From positions 1 to 64,000 of the forward strand of contig DATKMQ010000066.1 in NCBI GenBank assembly GCA_035541755.1: a stretch of DNA of 64,000 bases. Direction: 5' to 3'. Positions 35,482 to 44,993 of the stretch are shown in pieces. The notes under the pieces are model-generated. The model saw nothing but the letters and a program-made list of their open reading frames with translations. It ran no database searches and had not been told where the DNA came from. A program made the position numbers and the translations under genes. The stretch is from Syntrophorhabdaceae bacterium (GTDB lineage: Bacteria > Desulfobacterota > Syntrophorhabdia > Syntrophorhabdales > Syntrophorhabdaceae). Each line of letters starts with the position of its first letter. The stretch's first letter is position 1.

Positions 35482-36933
35482 TCACTCGCCCTTCAAGCGT
35501 CTTAAGAGCAGTTCGTTGAGTAACTTGGGGTTTGCTTTTCCCTTGGTCTCTTTCATGACCTGGCCCACAAAGAAGCCGATGAGCTTATCTTTGCCCGCTC
35601 GATAGTCGGCCAGCTCTTTGGGAGAGCGGGCGATGATCTGATCAATCGTGGCTTGAAGGGCGTTCTCATCGGATATCTGAATGAGGCCCTTTTCCCTAAC
35701 GATCGTCTTGGGAGAGGTGCCGGTTTTGAAGGCTTCGGGAAATATATCCTTTGCTATTTTGTTACTGATCGTACCATCTCTCACGAGCATAAGCAGTTCT
35801 GCAAGATGCTCTGGCGCAAGCGGCGAATCTTTGGGTGATATGTTCGACTCCTTGAACTCTCTTAATAGTTCCGTCATAATCCAGTTGCTCACGGTCTTCG
35901 GTTCAGAAAAGAGCTTTGTGGCTGCCTCAAAATAATCGGCGAGGTCTTTATCCGATACGAGGATCTCCACGTCATATCGCGGAAGGCCGTAGTCGTTCAT
36001 GAACCGTTCTATCTTCTCGAGCGGCAATTCCGGCAGGGTTTTTCTCACCTCTTCAACCCATTCGTCACTGACAATAAGGGGCAACAGATCGGGTTCCGGG
36101 AAATACCGATAGTCATGGGCTTCCTCTTTTCCTCGCATGGAATAGGTGACGCCCTCATCAACGTTATAGAGTCGCGTCTCCTGAACAACCGTACCCCCTC
36201 TCTTGATGAGCTCTATCTGGCGGGCGATCTCGTAATCGAGAGATCTCTCTATGTATCTGAAAGAGTTGAGATTTTTCATCTCCGTGCGCGTACCGAGTCC
36301 GCTTGTCCCCTTCTTGCGTACCGATACGTTCGCATCACATCGGAAGCTGCCTTCTTCCATATTGCCGTCGCAGATCTCGAGATAGATGAGGATGTCACGG
36401 AGCGCCTTCAGGTAGGTCGAGGCCTCCTCCGGTGTGGATATATCGGGCTCAGTGACGATCTCAAGCAGGGGCGTGCTCGACCGGTTGTAGTCTACCATGC
36501 TGTAGGAGCTCGTCTCGATGGTATTTTCGTGGACGAGCTTTCCGGCATCCTCTTCCATGTGGATGCGGTTGATCCTGACCCGCTTCTTCTCTCCGTTCAT
36601 ATGGATGTCCAGCCATCCATTGGTGCAGATGGGCTCTTCGTACTGAGAAATCTGATACCCCTTGGGAAGATCGGGGTAGTAATAGTTCTTTCGTGCAAAG
36701 ATACTTTTGTTGCTGATACCGCAATGTAGTGCAAGGCCAAGCCTGATGGCAAAGTCCACGACCTTCTTGTTGAGCACCGGCAAGGCCCCGGGTAGTCCCA
36801 TGCACGTGGGACAGGTGTGGCTGTTCGGTTGAGCGCCGAATTCCGTGGAACAGCCGCAGAATATTTTGCTCTTGGTCAAAAGATGGGCATGTACCTCAAG
36901 CCCCATCACGCCTTCATAATCACCATAATCCAC
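35482..36933 (-). CDS. gatB: Aspartyl/glutamyl-tRNA amidotransferase subunit B (483 aa)
   Basis: Subunit B of GatCAB, which converts Glu-tRNA-Gln (and Asp-tRNA-Asn) to the amidated form. The N-terminal signature [23 protein letters not shown] is clear, with the zinc cysteines C-x-C and [12 protein letters not shown]. The kinase-like core includes [15 protein letters not shown] and RCDANVSVR, and the C-terminal YqeY-like tail ends [13 protein letters not shown]. Length is typical. gatA and gatC are not next to it. Confidence 0.96.
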   Translation of the reverse strand: MDYGDYEGVMGLEVHAHLLTKSKIFCGCSTEFGAQPNSHTCPTCMGLPGALPVLNKKVVDFAIRLGLALHCGISNKSIFARKNYYYPDLPKGYQISQYEEPICTNGWLDIHMNGEKKRVRINRIHMEEDAGKLVHENTIETSSYSMVDYNRSSTPLLEIVTEPDISTPEEASTYLKALRDILIYLEICDGNMEEGSFRCDANVSVRKKGTSGLGTRTEMKNLNSFRYIERSLDYEIARQIELIKRGGTVVQETRLYNVDEGVTYSMRGKEEAHDYRYFPEPDLLPLIVSDEWVEEVRKTLPELPLEKIERFMNDYGLPRYDVEILVSDKDLADYFEAATKLFSEPKTVSNWIMTELLREFKESNISPKDSPLAPEHLAELLMLVRDGTISNKIAKDIFPEAFKTGTSPKTIVREKGLIQISDENALQATIDQIIARSPKELADYRAGKDKLIGFFVGQVMKETKGKANPKLLNELLLRRLKGE

Positions 36934-37309
36934 AATGCACCCCGAAAATGTATTGACGGTTGTTCTATAAGACTCTGAAAATATACACCAGTTTTGGTTG
37001 TTCTTTCAAAAAAATTATGAAGAGGGCCATGGCACGAGTTGTCTTTTTCCGGCAATTCAATTATGTTAATAGATAAAATCCATGGGCAGGGCGCAAAAAA
37101 GAGGACAACAAAACGGGCGAGACGCGTGGTAAACATGGTTAAGGCTGAGGGACAAAAAAGGCAGATTCCCACCAGGAAGATCGCCCATGAAGGAAATAGA
37201 AAAATGCGGCGGCCGTCTGCCCCATGTGACTTCGCGCGCGGGGCCGTTCGTTGATGTTAAGAGATTTGAAAACCAAAAGTGACCCTCGCCGGTCTGAGGA
37301 TTGCCTTTA
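36934..37309. other. Intergenic region between gatB and mtgA
   Basis: No supported gene. A 71-codon frame at 37039-37254 starts with TTG, lacks a ribosome binding site and has no family features. A weak promoter candidate (TTGTCT 37039-37044, 17-bp spacer, TATGTT 37062-37067) could serve mtgA. Confidence 0.4.
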
Positions 37310-38137
37310 ATGGCAAAAAGGGGCAGGTCCACGCCAGGGCGTTTTGGCTTCATCAGGCTTTTTATCGTCCTTGTCCTTGTCTTTGCCGTATGCTTTGCCG
37401 GGTTTTATTGTATGTATCCCGACGTATCGCGACTGAAGAAACAAAACCCGAACAAGACCTCCTTTATGGAATACCGCGAAAAGGAGTGGAAAGCCAAGGG
37501 CAAGCGCACAAAGATACAAAGGAAATGGGTTTCGCTCCCGAATATCTCACCTTATCTGATCAAGGCCGTGATCATTGCCGAAGACGACAAATTCTGGTCT
37601 CACCACGGGTTTGATCTCGATGCCATTGAAAAGGCGTTGGAAAAGAATATCGAGAAGGGAAAGTTCACCTTTGGCGGAAGCACCATCAGCCAGCAGCTCG
37701 TGAAGAACCTCTACCTAACCCCCGCAAAAAACCCCGTAAGGAAATTGAAAGAAGCGATTATCACCTGGCGGGTCGAACGAACACTTTCAAAACGGAGGAT
37801 CTTGGAAATCTATCTCAATGTTGTCGAATGGGGCGAGGGAATATTCGGCGCCGAGGCCGCTTCCATGCACTATTTCGGGAAACCGGCGAGCGGCCTGTCT
37901 GCCGAGGAGGCCTCGCAATTGGCAGCCATACTTCCGAATCCCATTCGCTACCGGATTGACGGAAAATCAAAATACGCCGAACGACGCGGGAAAATCATTT
38001 ACGATATTATGGTGAGACGCGGTATCGTGATCCCCGAATACGACGAAGTTATCAAAACCCCGCAGGTAGACACCTGGGACAACGAGAGCCCTCGACAAGA
38101 ACAGCCTGGGCCGGACGGCAGGCTGAACCGCCAATAA
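37310..38137 (+). CDS. mtgA: Monofunctional peptidoglycan glycosyltransferase (275 aa)
   Basis: Polymerises lipid II into glycan strands at the outer face of the inner membrane. One N-terminal membrane helix (about residues 14-35) is followed by a GT51 domain: AEDDKFWSHHGFD (catalytic Glu), GGSTISQQLVKNLYL, KRRILEIYLNVVEWG and ASQLAAILPNP. No transpeptidase domain, so it is the monofunctional form. The start at 37310 is preferred over an upstream TTG at 37301. The C-terminal 25 residues are polar and variable. Confidence 0.92.
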   Translation: MAKRGRSTPGRFGFIRLFIVLVLVFAVCFAGFYCMYPDVSRLKKQNPNKTSFMEYREKEWKAKGKRTKIQRKWVSLPNISPYLIKAVIIAEDDKFWSHHGFDLDAIEKALEKNIEKGKFTFGGSTISQQLVKNLYLTPAKNPVRKLKEAIITWRVERTLSKRRILEIYLNVVEWGEGIFGAEAASMHYFGKPASGLSAEEASQLAAILPNPIRYRIDGKSKYAERRGKIIYDIMVRRGIVIPEYDEVIKTPQVDTWDNESPRQEQPGPDGRLNRQ

Positions 38138-38186
38138 TTCGGTTGAGCCGTAGAGCAAAAGACGCAACTTTATCAAGGAGGTTAAG

Positions 38187-38462
38187 ATGGCGAGAGATCC
38201 TGAGATCGGTTACAAGGTTGTAGGTACGGTGACAGGCGTCAAAGCAAAGTGTAACGCGGGTCATAGCGTCGGAGAAACGTTTGAGATTAGCTGTCACAAT
38301 CCGGCGGGGCTATGCGGTTTCTTCTATCATGACCTCTTTCCAACGCTCAGCACCTTTCAGTTCGGAGGTGCAATGCCCTGGTGGAGCTCAGATACTATCG
38401 AGGTGCAGTGCCCCGACAGTTATAACCTCGTGACCATGAAACTCACGCGAACCAAACGATAG
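38187..38462 (+). CDS. TIGR04076 family protein (91 aa)
   Basis: A small conserved protein recognised by VKAKCNAGHSVGETFEISCHNPAGLCGFFYHDLF and the ending GAMPWWSSDTIEVQCPDSYNLVTMKL, which I associate with TIGR04076. Four conserved cysteines (in KCN, SCH, LCG and QCP) suggest metal binding. Function unknown; common in anaerobes. The ribosome binding site AAGGAGG lies directly upstream. Confidence 0.88.
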   Translation: MARDPEIGYKVVGTVTGVKAKCNAGHSVGETFEISCHNPAGLCGFFYHDLFPTLSTFQFGGAMPWWSSDTIEVQCPDSYNLVTMKLTRTKR

Positions 38463-38680
38463 GACGCGCATATCCGGGGCTTTCCCGCAGCTCTTTGTGT
38501 TGATTTGAGTAGGAACGCTATACCGGTCGGCGCATCTTGTTGGCGTGAAGAGTCTTATTGTCCACCTGTCGCTCTCCGTGAGATAACCTGACCGGAAAGG
38601 CGCGAGACGACCGGCGCGGGGCGCTAAACCATGCGAGTTTCTCTCCGGGTTAGGCTCCCTCTCCTGCCGTAAGGTCTTCG

Positions 38681-39106
38681 TTATAGAGGCACATCATCTT
38701 CTTCAATTTCAGGCACAAATTCGTCGTCACTATTGTGGTTCGCATAGGGTTTTCGTTCTTCGCCCTGAGGGGCGCCGCCACCACCTATCATCTTCATTTC
38801 CGAAGCGATGATTTCGAAGGTTTTTCGTTTCACGCCGTCTTTTCCCTCATACTCCCGTGACTGAATTTTGCCCTCGATGTAGACGAGTCTCCCCTTCTTC
38901 AGATACTCGCCGGCTATCTCCCCGAGTTTCCGCCATGCCACTACCCGGTGCCATTCGGTTTTTTCCTGTCTCGTGCCGCTCTTGTCCTTGCGTGATTCCG
39001 ATGTGGCAACGTTGAAGGTCGCCACGGGCACGCCGTCGGCCGTATAGCGAAGTTCCGGGTCTGCACCCAGCCTTCCGATAAGCAACACTTTGTTTAGGTT
39101 GGACAT
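38681..39106 (-). CDS. ssb: Single-stranded DNA-binding protein (141 aa)
   Basis: Binds single-stranded DNA during replication and repair. The OB fold starts [21 protein letters not shown], with [20 protein letters not shown] and [16 protein letters not shown]. The linker is short, and the acidic tail ends EIEEDDVPL, a variant of the usual DDDIPF tip used for protein contacts (final Leu in place of Phe). It stands alone on the minus strand. Confidence 0.95.
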   Translation of the reverse strand: MSNLNKVLLIGRLGADPELRYTADGVPVATFNVATSESRKDKSGTRQEKTEWHRVVAWRKLGEIAGEYLKKGRLVYIEGKIQSREYEGKDGVKRKTFEIIASEMKMIGGGGAPQGEERKPYANHNSDDEFVPEIEEDDVPL

Positions 39107-39338
39107 CTCTACCCCCTTAAGGAACCCTTTCCGTTATTTTTGATAGGTAAACATTATAGGAAGGGAGCATAAATGTCAATGCACATGTTCCGGGGTCGTT
39201 GGACACTGCACACACCAGATCCGGCCGTTCTAAAGCGGAAAATCGAGAGAAAACCTGCTGTAAGATAGCCAAATTTGCAAGGGCGGGCTTGCCTCAACCA
39301 AAGCGGATCGAACTAAAGGGCACGCGAGAACGAGAGAT

Positions 39339-40958
39339 CTACGCAAGCGCGGCCACGAGTCGCTGCCAGAGTTGTTTCTTTGACGCGTCTGTTGTGATGA
39401 AGTCCCAGGGAAAGACCTCTTTTTCGCTTCTTTGGCGGAGGGCATAAAAATTGAGATTAACCGGGCTATCGGTCAGAACCCTGGAAAACGTCTCTCCTGC
39501 TGCCAGGCGCGAAATCACGTCCCCTACCTTTCTGTCGCCCCGCGATAGGACCGCCTGGAGAAAGCTAAACTTTACCGATTCGTGCGTAAAATATGTGTTA
39601 TCTATGGCCCCGAATGCCTTTTTGAGCCAGCCAATCTTCTTTTTCAGACTTTCCATGTGGTCCATGGGAAGCCACTGGAATGGCGTCGCGGGCTTGGGCA
39701 CAAACGGGCTTACATGAACCGTTATGGCGCCGACAAAGCCTTTTTTCGCGCCGCCTTTGACCATTATGTGTTTGATCTTCTTTGTAAGCTCGGCGATCCG
39801 TTCGATATCTTCCCCGGTCTCCCCGTACAAACCAACCATGAAGTAGAGCTTGAGATGAAACGGTTTTATGTCTAAGATCGTATTGACCCTTTCGTAGATT
39901 GCTTCATCGGTCAGTGGCTTTCCAATGAAACGCCTCAGCCTCTCGGTTGCGGCCTCTATACCAAAGGTGAGCGTCTTTATCTCATCTTGCATGAGCCGTA
40001 TAAGCTCCAGGGGAACCTTGTCGATCCTCATGGAGGGAAGGTGGATCTTTATTCCGCCTTCTCTGGCTTTTTTCACTATTTCCTCAATGCCGGGATAGAA
40101 AGAGACCCCTCCCCCGAGAATGCCCATATTGGGTACGTCAGGCGTGGTGCAAATTGTGTTATCGTAAATAAAATCATAGACGTTACCGATGAGGCAGAAA
40201 GGGCATCGCGAAGGGCACCCACGCGTTCCTTCCACGAGGAACATGCGGGAGAACTCGGTTTTGTCCGTAACGATAGCTGATGCGCCAAGCGTCTTTCCCC
40301 GATAGTGCGACATTTTCACATGGAACGCTTCGGGGACAAAGCTCCTCACGGTGCCATCTTCGTTATACGTGACGTCAAGGCGCGTCGGGTTGTAGGCCCA
40401 CTCAAACGCGCTCAGCTCATCGAGGATCGCCTGCCGGTCGGCGCCGCGTAAATCAGCATACGTTTCCATAAACGGCTCCACGGTTGTTTCAATGTCGCCC
40501 ATGATGAACAGATCGAAGAGATTGTGCAGGGGCTCCGGATTTGACATGACGCAGATACCGCCTCCCACGAGGATCGGTTCTTTGTCGGTCCGTTCTCGGG
40601 CATTGAGGCGTATCGACGAGGTCGCGAGCATTTTCGGGATGTTTATATAGTCAAGCTCAAAGGAGAGGGTGAAGAATATGATATCGAATGACGAAAGTGG
40701 ACGTGCGCTTTCAAGAGAGAGAGGCTTCGTTGCCCCATCGTAGAAACACCGCTCGCACACCACGTTATCCATCTGGTTGAGTTTCTTGTAGAGCATGTGC
40801 ACGGCAAGATTGGACATACCCATGTAATAGGTATTGGGGAAAACCACGCAAACCGGGATTTTGCCGGTCCATTTCTTTTGAATGGCGCCTGCTTCGGAGC
40901 CAGAAAGATCTCCCTGGCTCGCTCGCTTTCCCTTGGGCGGTCTTTTTAGAGTAGCCAT
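39339..40958 (-). CDS. Radical SAM protein with B12-binding-like N-terminus (539 aa)
   Basis: A radical SAM enzyme of unknown substrate. The N-terminal 190 residues resemble a cobalamin-binding domain without the usual DxHxxG (VCVVFPNTYYMGMSNLAVHMLYKKLN and PILVGGGICVMSNPEP). The cluster-binding motif is C248-x3-C252-x2-C255 (GCPSRCPFC), followed by the TIM-barrel core (LTFGIEAATERLRRFIGKPLTDE). It resembles the N-terminal part of the TIGR03960-type fused radical SAM proteins, but without the C-terminal DUF2344 part. Position among unrelated genes gives no hint of the role. Confidence 0.82.
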   Translation of the reverse strand: MATLKRPPKGKRASQGDLSGSEAGAIQKKWTGKIPVCVVFPNTYYMGMSNLAVHMLYKKLNQMDNVVCERCFYDGATKPLSLESARPLSSFDIIFFTLSFELDYINIPKMLATSSIRLNARERTDKEPILVGGGICVMSNPEPLHNLFDLFIMGDIETTVEPFMETYADLRGADRQAILDELSAFEWAYNPTRLDVTYNEDGTVRSFVPEAFHVKMSHYRGKTLGASAIVTDKTEFSRMFLVEGTRGCPSRCPFCLIGNVYDFIYDNTICTTPDVPNMGILGGGVSFYPGIEEIVKKAREGGIKIHLPSMRIDKVPLELIRLMQDEIKTLTFGIEAATERLRRFIGKPLTDEAIYERVNTILDIKPFHLKLYFMVGLYGETGEDIERIAELTKKIKHIMVKGGAKKGFVGAITVHVSPFVPKPATPFQWLPMDHMESLKKKIGWLKKAFGAIDNTYFTHESVKFSFLQAVLSRGDRKVGDVISRLAAGETFSRVLTDSPVNLNFYALRQRSEKEVFPWDFITTDASKKQLWQRLVAALA

Positions 40959-41095
40959 GTAATTACATTACCACAGATCGGATTCTCGATCATTCGGTAA
41001 AGGTTTTGAGCCCTGCGGAGCCGTTTGGGATAGCGGCGAGCAGCCTCCTCAAGGGGCTTAAAGAGGGTGGTTCCGGCGGCGGTCTTTGGCGCTCG

Positions 41096-42640
41096 TCACC
41101 TTGGTGTTTTCCGCGGTCGACCGAAAGGGATGCCGAGCTTGCGCATTCTGTGACGCAGCGTCCCGGGGTTCATGCCGAGCGCCAGCGCTGCGCCCTGCTC
41201 CCCCTCCACCTTGCCCCCTGTCTGTTCCATAATACGCCTGATGTGTCTCGCTTCGACTTGATCGAGCGTGAGACTGTCGGCCACATCATTGGAGACACTC
41301 CGGACGCTGGCCGGTTTAAGGTTCGGGATACTGTCCAGGCTGATGGTTCCACCCCCCGATTGGATCAAAGCCCTTTCTACCACATTGCCGACTTCCCGCA
41401 CGTTGCCCGGCCAGTCGTAATCCATGAGCAGATCAATGGTTCCGGGCGCAAGGGTGGGAAGCGATGTGAGACCCATCTCTTTGGTCTTTTCCCTGATGAA
41501 GTGTTCCACAAGCGCGGGGATGTCGGCCTTCCTGTCTCTCAACGATGGTATGTGGATCGGATAAACACCGAGCCTATAGTACAGGTCTTCCCGAAAGGAG
41601 CCGGCCTTAACGAGCTCAGTAATGTCCCTGTGGGTCGCGGAGATGATACGTATGTCGACTTTGATGGGTTCGGTTCCGCCCACACGCTCGATCTCCTTTT
41701 CCTGTATCACCCTTAGGAGTCTCACCTGGGCCTGCGGCGGCAATTCTGCTACCTCATCAAGAAAGACTGTGCCGCCCTGGGCTCGCTCGAATCTCCCTCT
41801 CTTCTGAGAAAAGGCGCCCGTAAAGGCCCCCTTCTCATGGCCAAAGAGTTCGCTGTCCATAAGGGATTCCGGTATGGCCCCGCAATTCACCTTGATGAGG
41901 GGGCCGCGAGAGCGTGAGGACAGGTTGTGGATCGCGTTGGCGATGACCTCCTTGCCTGTTCCTGTTTCCCCCAAAAGGAGCACGGGGCTCGATAACGCGG
42001 CAACGCGCAATACCTGGTCCATAACACCCTTCAGACCGAAATTCGCCCCCACGATCTCATCACCGAAGTTTTTTCTCAGTTCGTCCTGGAAATACCTGCT
42101 ATCATCAGCCAGGAGGTCTTTGAGTCTTAAAAGTTCCCGATAGCGACGGCTATTGGTGAGCGCGATGGCTGCCGGCTCGTTGACGAGTGTCCAGAGCCTT
42201 TCGTGCTCTCCCGTGTACCGGCCTTTCCCGTCTGCCCTTATTATAAGGGAGCCTATGAACTGATCCTCTATAATGAGCCGGGCGACAATAATAGATGACG
42301 CGGGCCAGTCGAAGTGCTTGGCCACGAGCGCGATGATGGGGTCCTGCAGCACGTCATCGGACCTTCTGACTCGCGGATAACGAGCTACGTCCTCCAATTC
42401 TCTTCTCAAATGTGGCGGCATAGGGGTTTTCCCTGATCTCAGCACGCCTCCTGCCGCATCGGCCGTTGCAACGACCTCAAGAACCCCAAGCCCCAGGTCA
42501 TAGACGGTGAGGATAAGCTCATCGGCAGGCATGATCTCTTCTACATAGAGAAAACTGAACCACAGGGCCTTTTCGAGTTCAAGGCTGCCGCAGAGGCGCA
42601 ACGTAAACTCTCTGAAGAACTCGTTTTCATCTGTTTTCAT
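41096..42640 (-). CDS. Sigma-54-dependent transcriptional activator with GAF-like sensor (514 aa)
   Basis: An enhancer-binding protein for sigma-54 RNA polymerase. The N-terminal 190 residues look like a GAF domain that could sense a small molecule. The AAA+ domain has Walker A GETGTGKE (224-231), the sigma-54 contact loop GAFTGA (271-276), Walker B GTVFLDEV and the arginine finger region FREDLYYRL. The C-terminal Fis-type helix-turn-helix includes [30 protein letters not shown]. It is divergent from the CoA ligase gene with a sigma-54 promoter and paired sites between them, so it very likely controls that gene. This resembles regulators of aromatic degradation. Confidence 0.93.
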   Translation of the reverse strand: MKTDENEFFREFTLRLCGSLELEKALWFSFLYVEEIMPADELILTVYDLGLGVLEVVATADAAGGVLRSGKTPMPPHLRRELEDVARYPRVRRSDDVLQDPIIALVAKHFDWPASSIIVARLIIEDQFIGSLIIRADGKGRYTGEHERLWTLVNEPAAIALTNSRRYRELLRLKDLLADDSRYFQDELRKNFGDEIVGANFGLKGVMDQVLRVAALSSPVLLLGETGTGKEVIANAIHNLSSRSRGPLIKVNCGAIPESLMDSELFGHEKGAFTGAFSQKRGRFERAQGGTVFLDEVAELPPQAQVRLLRVIQEKEIERVGGTEPIKVDIRIISATHRDITELVKAGSFREDLYYRLGVYPIHIPSLRDRKADIPALVEHFIREKTKEMGLTSLPTLAPGTIDLLMDYDWPGNVREVGNVVERALIQSGGGTISLDSIPNLKPASVRSVSNDVADSLTLDQVEARHIRRIMEQTGGKVEGEQGAALALGMNPGTLRHRMRKLGIPFGRPRKTPR

Positions 42641-42665
42641 AGGGCATCCTCGGGCTTAAGATTAT

Positions 42666-42681
42666 CTATCACATATAACAG
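42666..42681. promoter_or_regulatory. Probable activator-binding site 1
   Basis: CTATCACATATAACAG. It is matched by an inverted, similar site 51 bp to the right. It lies about 102 bp upstream of the sigma-54 -12/-24 element, a normal distance for an upstream activating sequence. Confidence 0.45.
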
Positions 42682-42716
42682 TTTAACACACATCTGACAA
42701 ATATGTGAGTATATTT

Positions 42717-42732
42717 CTGTCTTATATGATAG
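42717..42732. promoter_or_regulatory. Probable activator-binding site 2
   Basis: CTGTCTTATATGATAG, itself nearly palindromic; its complement agrees with site 1 at 12 of 16 positions. The 51-bp spacing is close to five helical turns. Confidence 0.45.
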
Positions 42733-42782
42733 TTTAATTTCGGATCATTCTGGAACATGTTGTAATTGTTCAATTTTACTTT

Positions 42783-42798
42783 TGGCATTCTTTGTGCA
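42783..42798 (+). promoter_or_regulatory. Sigma-54 promoter of the CoA ligase gene
   Basis: TGGCATTCTTTGTGCA: GG at -24 and GC at -12 with exactly 10 bases between, as in the sigma-54 consensus. It is 76 nt before the ligase start codon and faces it. Confidence 0.75.
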
Positions 42799-42873
42799 AT
42801 GTAGTCGCAATGTGGAAACACGACATGATTGTTCCCCGATGCGAAACGAGCGCACACAAAGGTTGAGGACGTG

Positions 42874-44430
42874 ATGGAAACAAGGTACAGATACCAAGAT
42901 CATATCCCCCAATACTATAATATTACGAGCAAGCTGGTTGACGAGAACGTGGCCAAAGGTTTAGGCGATAAGATCGCCATTTACTATCGAGACAAGACAT
43001 ACACCTACAGCAAGATCCAACAACTGATAAATAAGGTGGGAAACGCGCTGCTCCTTCTTGGTACACATATGGAGGATCGGGTGGTACTCGCTATGAACGA
43101 TTCACCTGAGGCCATCGCGAGCTTCTATGGCGCAATCAAGATCGGGGCAGTGCCTGTTCCTTTGAATCCTCTCTATACGGCCGATGAATACCGGCTTCTT
43201 CTGAATAACAGCAGGGCTCGGTGCATGATCATACACGAGGAGTATCTCGAGGAAGTCAAAGTCTGGAAGGAAAAGCTCCTCTATTTGCGCAATATAGTTG
43301 TGGTTTCCCAAAAAAGAAACGGCCACATATCCTTCTGGGACTTAGTCGACCACTGCTCTGACGAACTGGACGTGGCCTACACGACCATGGATGATCAGGC
43401 CTTTTGGAATTACACATCGGGGAGCTTAGGCGTACCCAAGGCTGCGGTCCACCTCCAGCACGATGTCTTCTCCTGTATCAACAACTACGCCCGGGCAGTC
43501 TTAGGACTCAGATCGGAGGACATACTGTTGTCGGGATCAAAGTTTTTCTTCACGTACGGGCTCGGAAACAGCGTGTTCTATCCTTTTGGCCTCGGAGCCT
43601 CGGTGGTCCTCCTTCCCGACCGTTTAACCCCCGATACCCTGCTATCTGCCATAGATACGTACCGGCCAACCGTGTTCTTCGGTGTCCCCTCCCTTTACGC
43701 GAGCATGCTCCAATTCGAAAACCTTGACAAATACGATTTATCTTCCTTGAGGATATGCACATCCGCTGGTGAGGCCCTGCCCAAAGACCTGTTTGGCAGA
43801 TGGAAGGAGCGTTTCGGTACGGAAATCCTCGACGGCGTTGGTTCCACCGAACTTTTGCACATATTTATTTCCAATCGCCCCGGTGATGTAAAGCCGGGAA
43901 GCTCGGGCAAGCTCGTTCCGGGATATTCCGCAAGGATTGTGGACGAACAGGGAAAAAATGTGGCCGACGGCCAGGCCGGAACCCTATTTGTAGAGGGCGA
44001 GTCCACCGCTGCCTATTACTGGCGCCATCACGAGAAGACAAAGAAGTCGATGCTCGGCGAATGGTTCAATACAGGGGATAAGTATTGCCGTGATAAAGAC
44101 GGCTATTTCACCTATCGCGGTCGGGATGATGATATGCTCAAGGTTTCCGGCGTTTGGGTCTCTCCCGTAGAGGTCGAAGATGCCCTTCTCGCCCACCCCG
44201 CCGTTCTTCGGGCGGCCGTGGTACCATTTCGCGACAAAAGCGACCTCGTCAAACCCAAAGCCTACATCGTGCCCAAACCGGGATACAAACCCGGCGAAGA
44301 ACTGGCAAAGGATATCCAGGGCTTTGTAAAACAGACCGTTGCGCCCTTCAAGTATCCACGTAAAGTTGAGTTCATCAAAGAAATGCCCGTGACCTCAACC
44401 GGAAAAATACAGAGATACAAGCTTCGCTGA
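42874..44430 (+). CDS. Benzoate-CoA ligase family enzyme (518 aa)
   Basis: An AMP-forming acyl-CoA synthetase that activates an aromatic acid as its CoA thioester. The AMP-binding P-loop region reads NYTSGSLGVPKAAVHLQHD, typical of the benzoate/4-hydroxybenzoate ligase branch, as is DGVGSTELLHIFISNRPGDVKPGSSGK. The hinge GEWFNTGDK and the catalytic lysine in TSTGKIQRYKLR are present. The start at 42874 follows TTGAGGA; an in-frame upstream start at 42829 has no box. Substrate could be benzoate, 4-hydroxybenzoate or a related acid. The sigma-54 promoter and divergent regulator indicate substrate-induced expression. Confidence 0.9.
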   Translation: METRYRYQDHIPQYYNITSKLVDENVAKGLGDKIAIYYRDKTYTYSKIQQLINKVGNALLLLGTHMEDRVVLAMNDSPEAIASFYGAIKIGAVPVPLNPLYTADEYRLLLNNSRARCMIIHEEYLEEVKVWKEKLLYLRNIVVVSQKRNGHISFWDLVDHCSDELDVAYTTMDDQAFWNYTSGSLGVPKAAVHLQHDVFSCINNYARAVLGLRSEDILLSGSKFFFTYGLGNSVFYPFGLGASVVLLPDRLTPDTLLSAIDTYRPTVFFGVPSLYASMLQFENLDKYDLSSLRICTSAGEALPKDLFGRWKERFGTEILDGVGSTELLHIFISNRPGDVKPGSSGKLVPGYSARIVDEQGKNVADGQAGTLFVEGESTAAYYWRHHEKTKKSMLGEWFNTGDKYCRDKDGYFTYRGRDDDMLKVSGVWVSPVEVEDALLAHPAVLRAAVVPFRDKSDLVKPKAYIVPKPGYKPGEELAKDIQGFVKQTVAPFKYPRKVEFIKEMPVTSTGKIQRYKLR

Positions 44431-44454
44431 CTTAGGGGACGTACTATATTGGCT

Positions 44455-44766
44455 ATGCGCTGGTTGGAAATGATAAGGCTACGTACCACACAGGATAAAG
44501 TGGAAGGTTTGAATAACTTTCTGTTTGAATCGTTACGGCAGATTGGTACCGAGAACGGGCTCGTAGAGGCTCGCGTACTGGCGAACATCACCTTTCAGGG
44601 CGATCTGGCCATGAATATCCTGTGGAACACCCCGCTCGCGGACCACCGCGGAAGCAGGGCTGGCCTCGGCATAGCCCAGGCGTTACGAACCTTTGGCCTT
44701 GTCGAGCATTCTATTTGGATGGAAAATGGCGCCCACTCCGAGTGCGCGCCGGTCGCGAGAGCTTGA
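44455..44766 (+). CDS. Hypothetical protein downstream of the CoA ligase (103 aa)
   Basis: I do not recognise a family with confidence. The protein starts MRWLEMIRLRTTQDKVEGLNNF and has a strand-helix-strand layout (ARVLANITFQGDLAMNILW) recalling a dimeric alpha-beta barrel like antibiotic-biosynthesis-type monooxygenases. It begins 25 nt after the ligase stop on the same strand, so it is probably in the same sigma-54-driven transcript. The ribosome binding site is weak; a TTG at 44449 is an alternative start. A terminator follows about 100 nt later. Confidence 0.6.
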   Translation: MRWLEMIRLRTTQDKVEGLNNFLFESLRQIGTENGLVEARVLANITFQGDLAMNILWNTPLADHRGSRAGLGIAQALRTFGLVEHSIWMENGAHSECAPVARA

Positions 44767-44864
44767 AAAACCCTTCGGGCTCTCCGTAGGTAAAGGATTC
44801 TTCTGGCCTTCAGTGCCATATCCCTAAGAGCTCCGAACCATGGAGCTTTCATAACCCCCCTCAT

Positions 44865-44898
44865 ACACCGGATGACGCCCCTCATCCGGTGTTTCTTT
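44865..44898 (+). terminator. Intrinsic terminator after the CoA ligase unit
   Basis: ACACCGGATGA (44865-44875) pairs with TCATCCGGTGT (44882-44892) around a 6-nt loop, followed by TTCTTTTTT. It closes the ligase transcript. Confidence 0.88.
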
Positions 44899-44957
44899 TT
44901 TGTTACCTTGCCCATGTTCAAGTATCCCTTCGCGTTGCCCTGAGGCTCACCGGAAAT

Positions 44958-44987
44958 TTGACTTTCTTCGCGGCTATAACGTATAAT
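44958..44987 (+). promoter_or_regulatory. Promoter with start point at the lipoprotein ATG
   Basis: TTGACT (44958-44963), 18-bp spacer, perfect TATAAT (44982-44987). The predicted transcription start, 6-8 bases further, falls on the ATG at 44994, so the mRNA may have no leader. Confidence 0.55.
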
Positions 44988-44993
44988 CACTGG

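Noticed and set aside
37039-37254. 71-codon basic frame upstream of mtgA
   Set aside because: TTG start without ribosome binding site, no conserved-looking segment.
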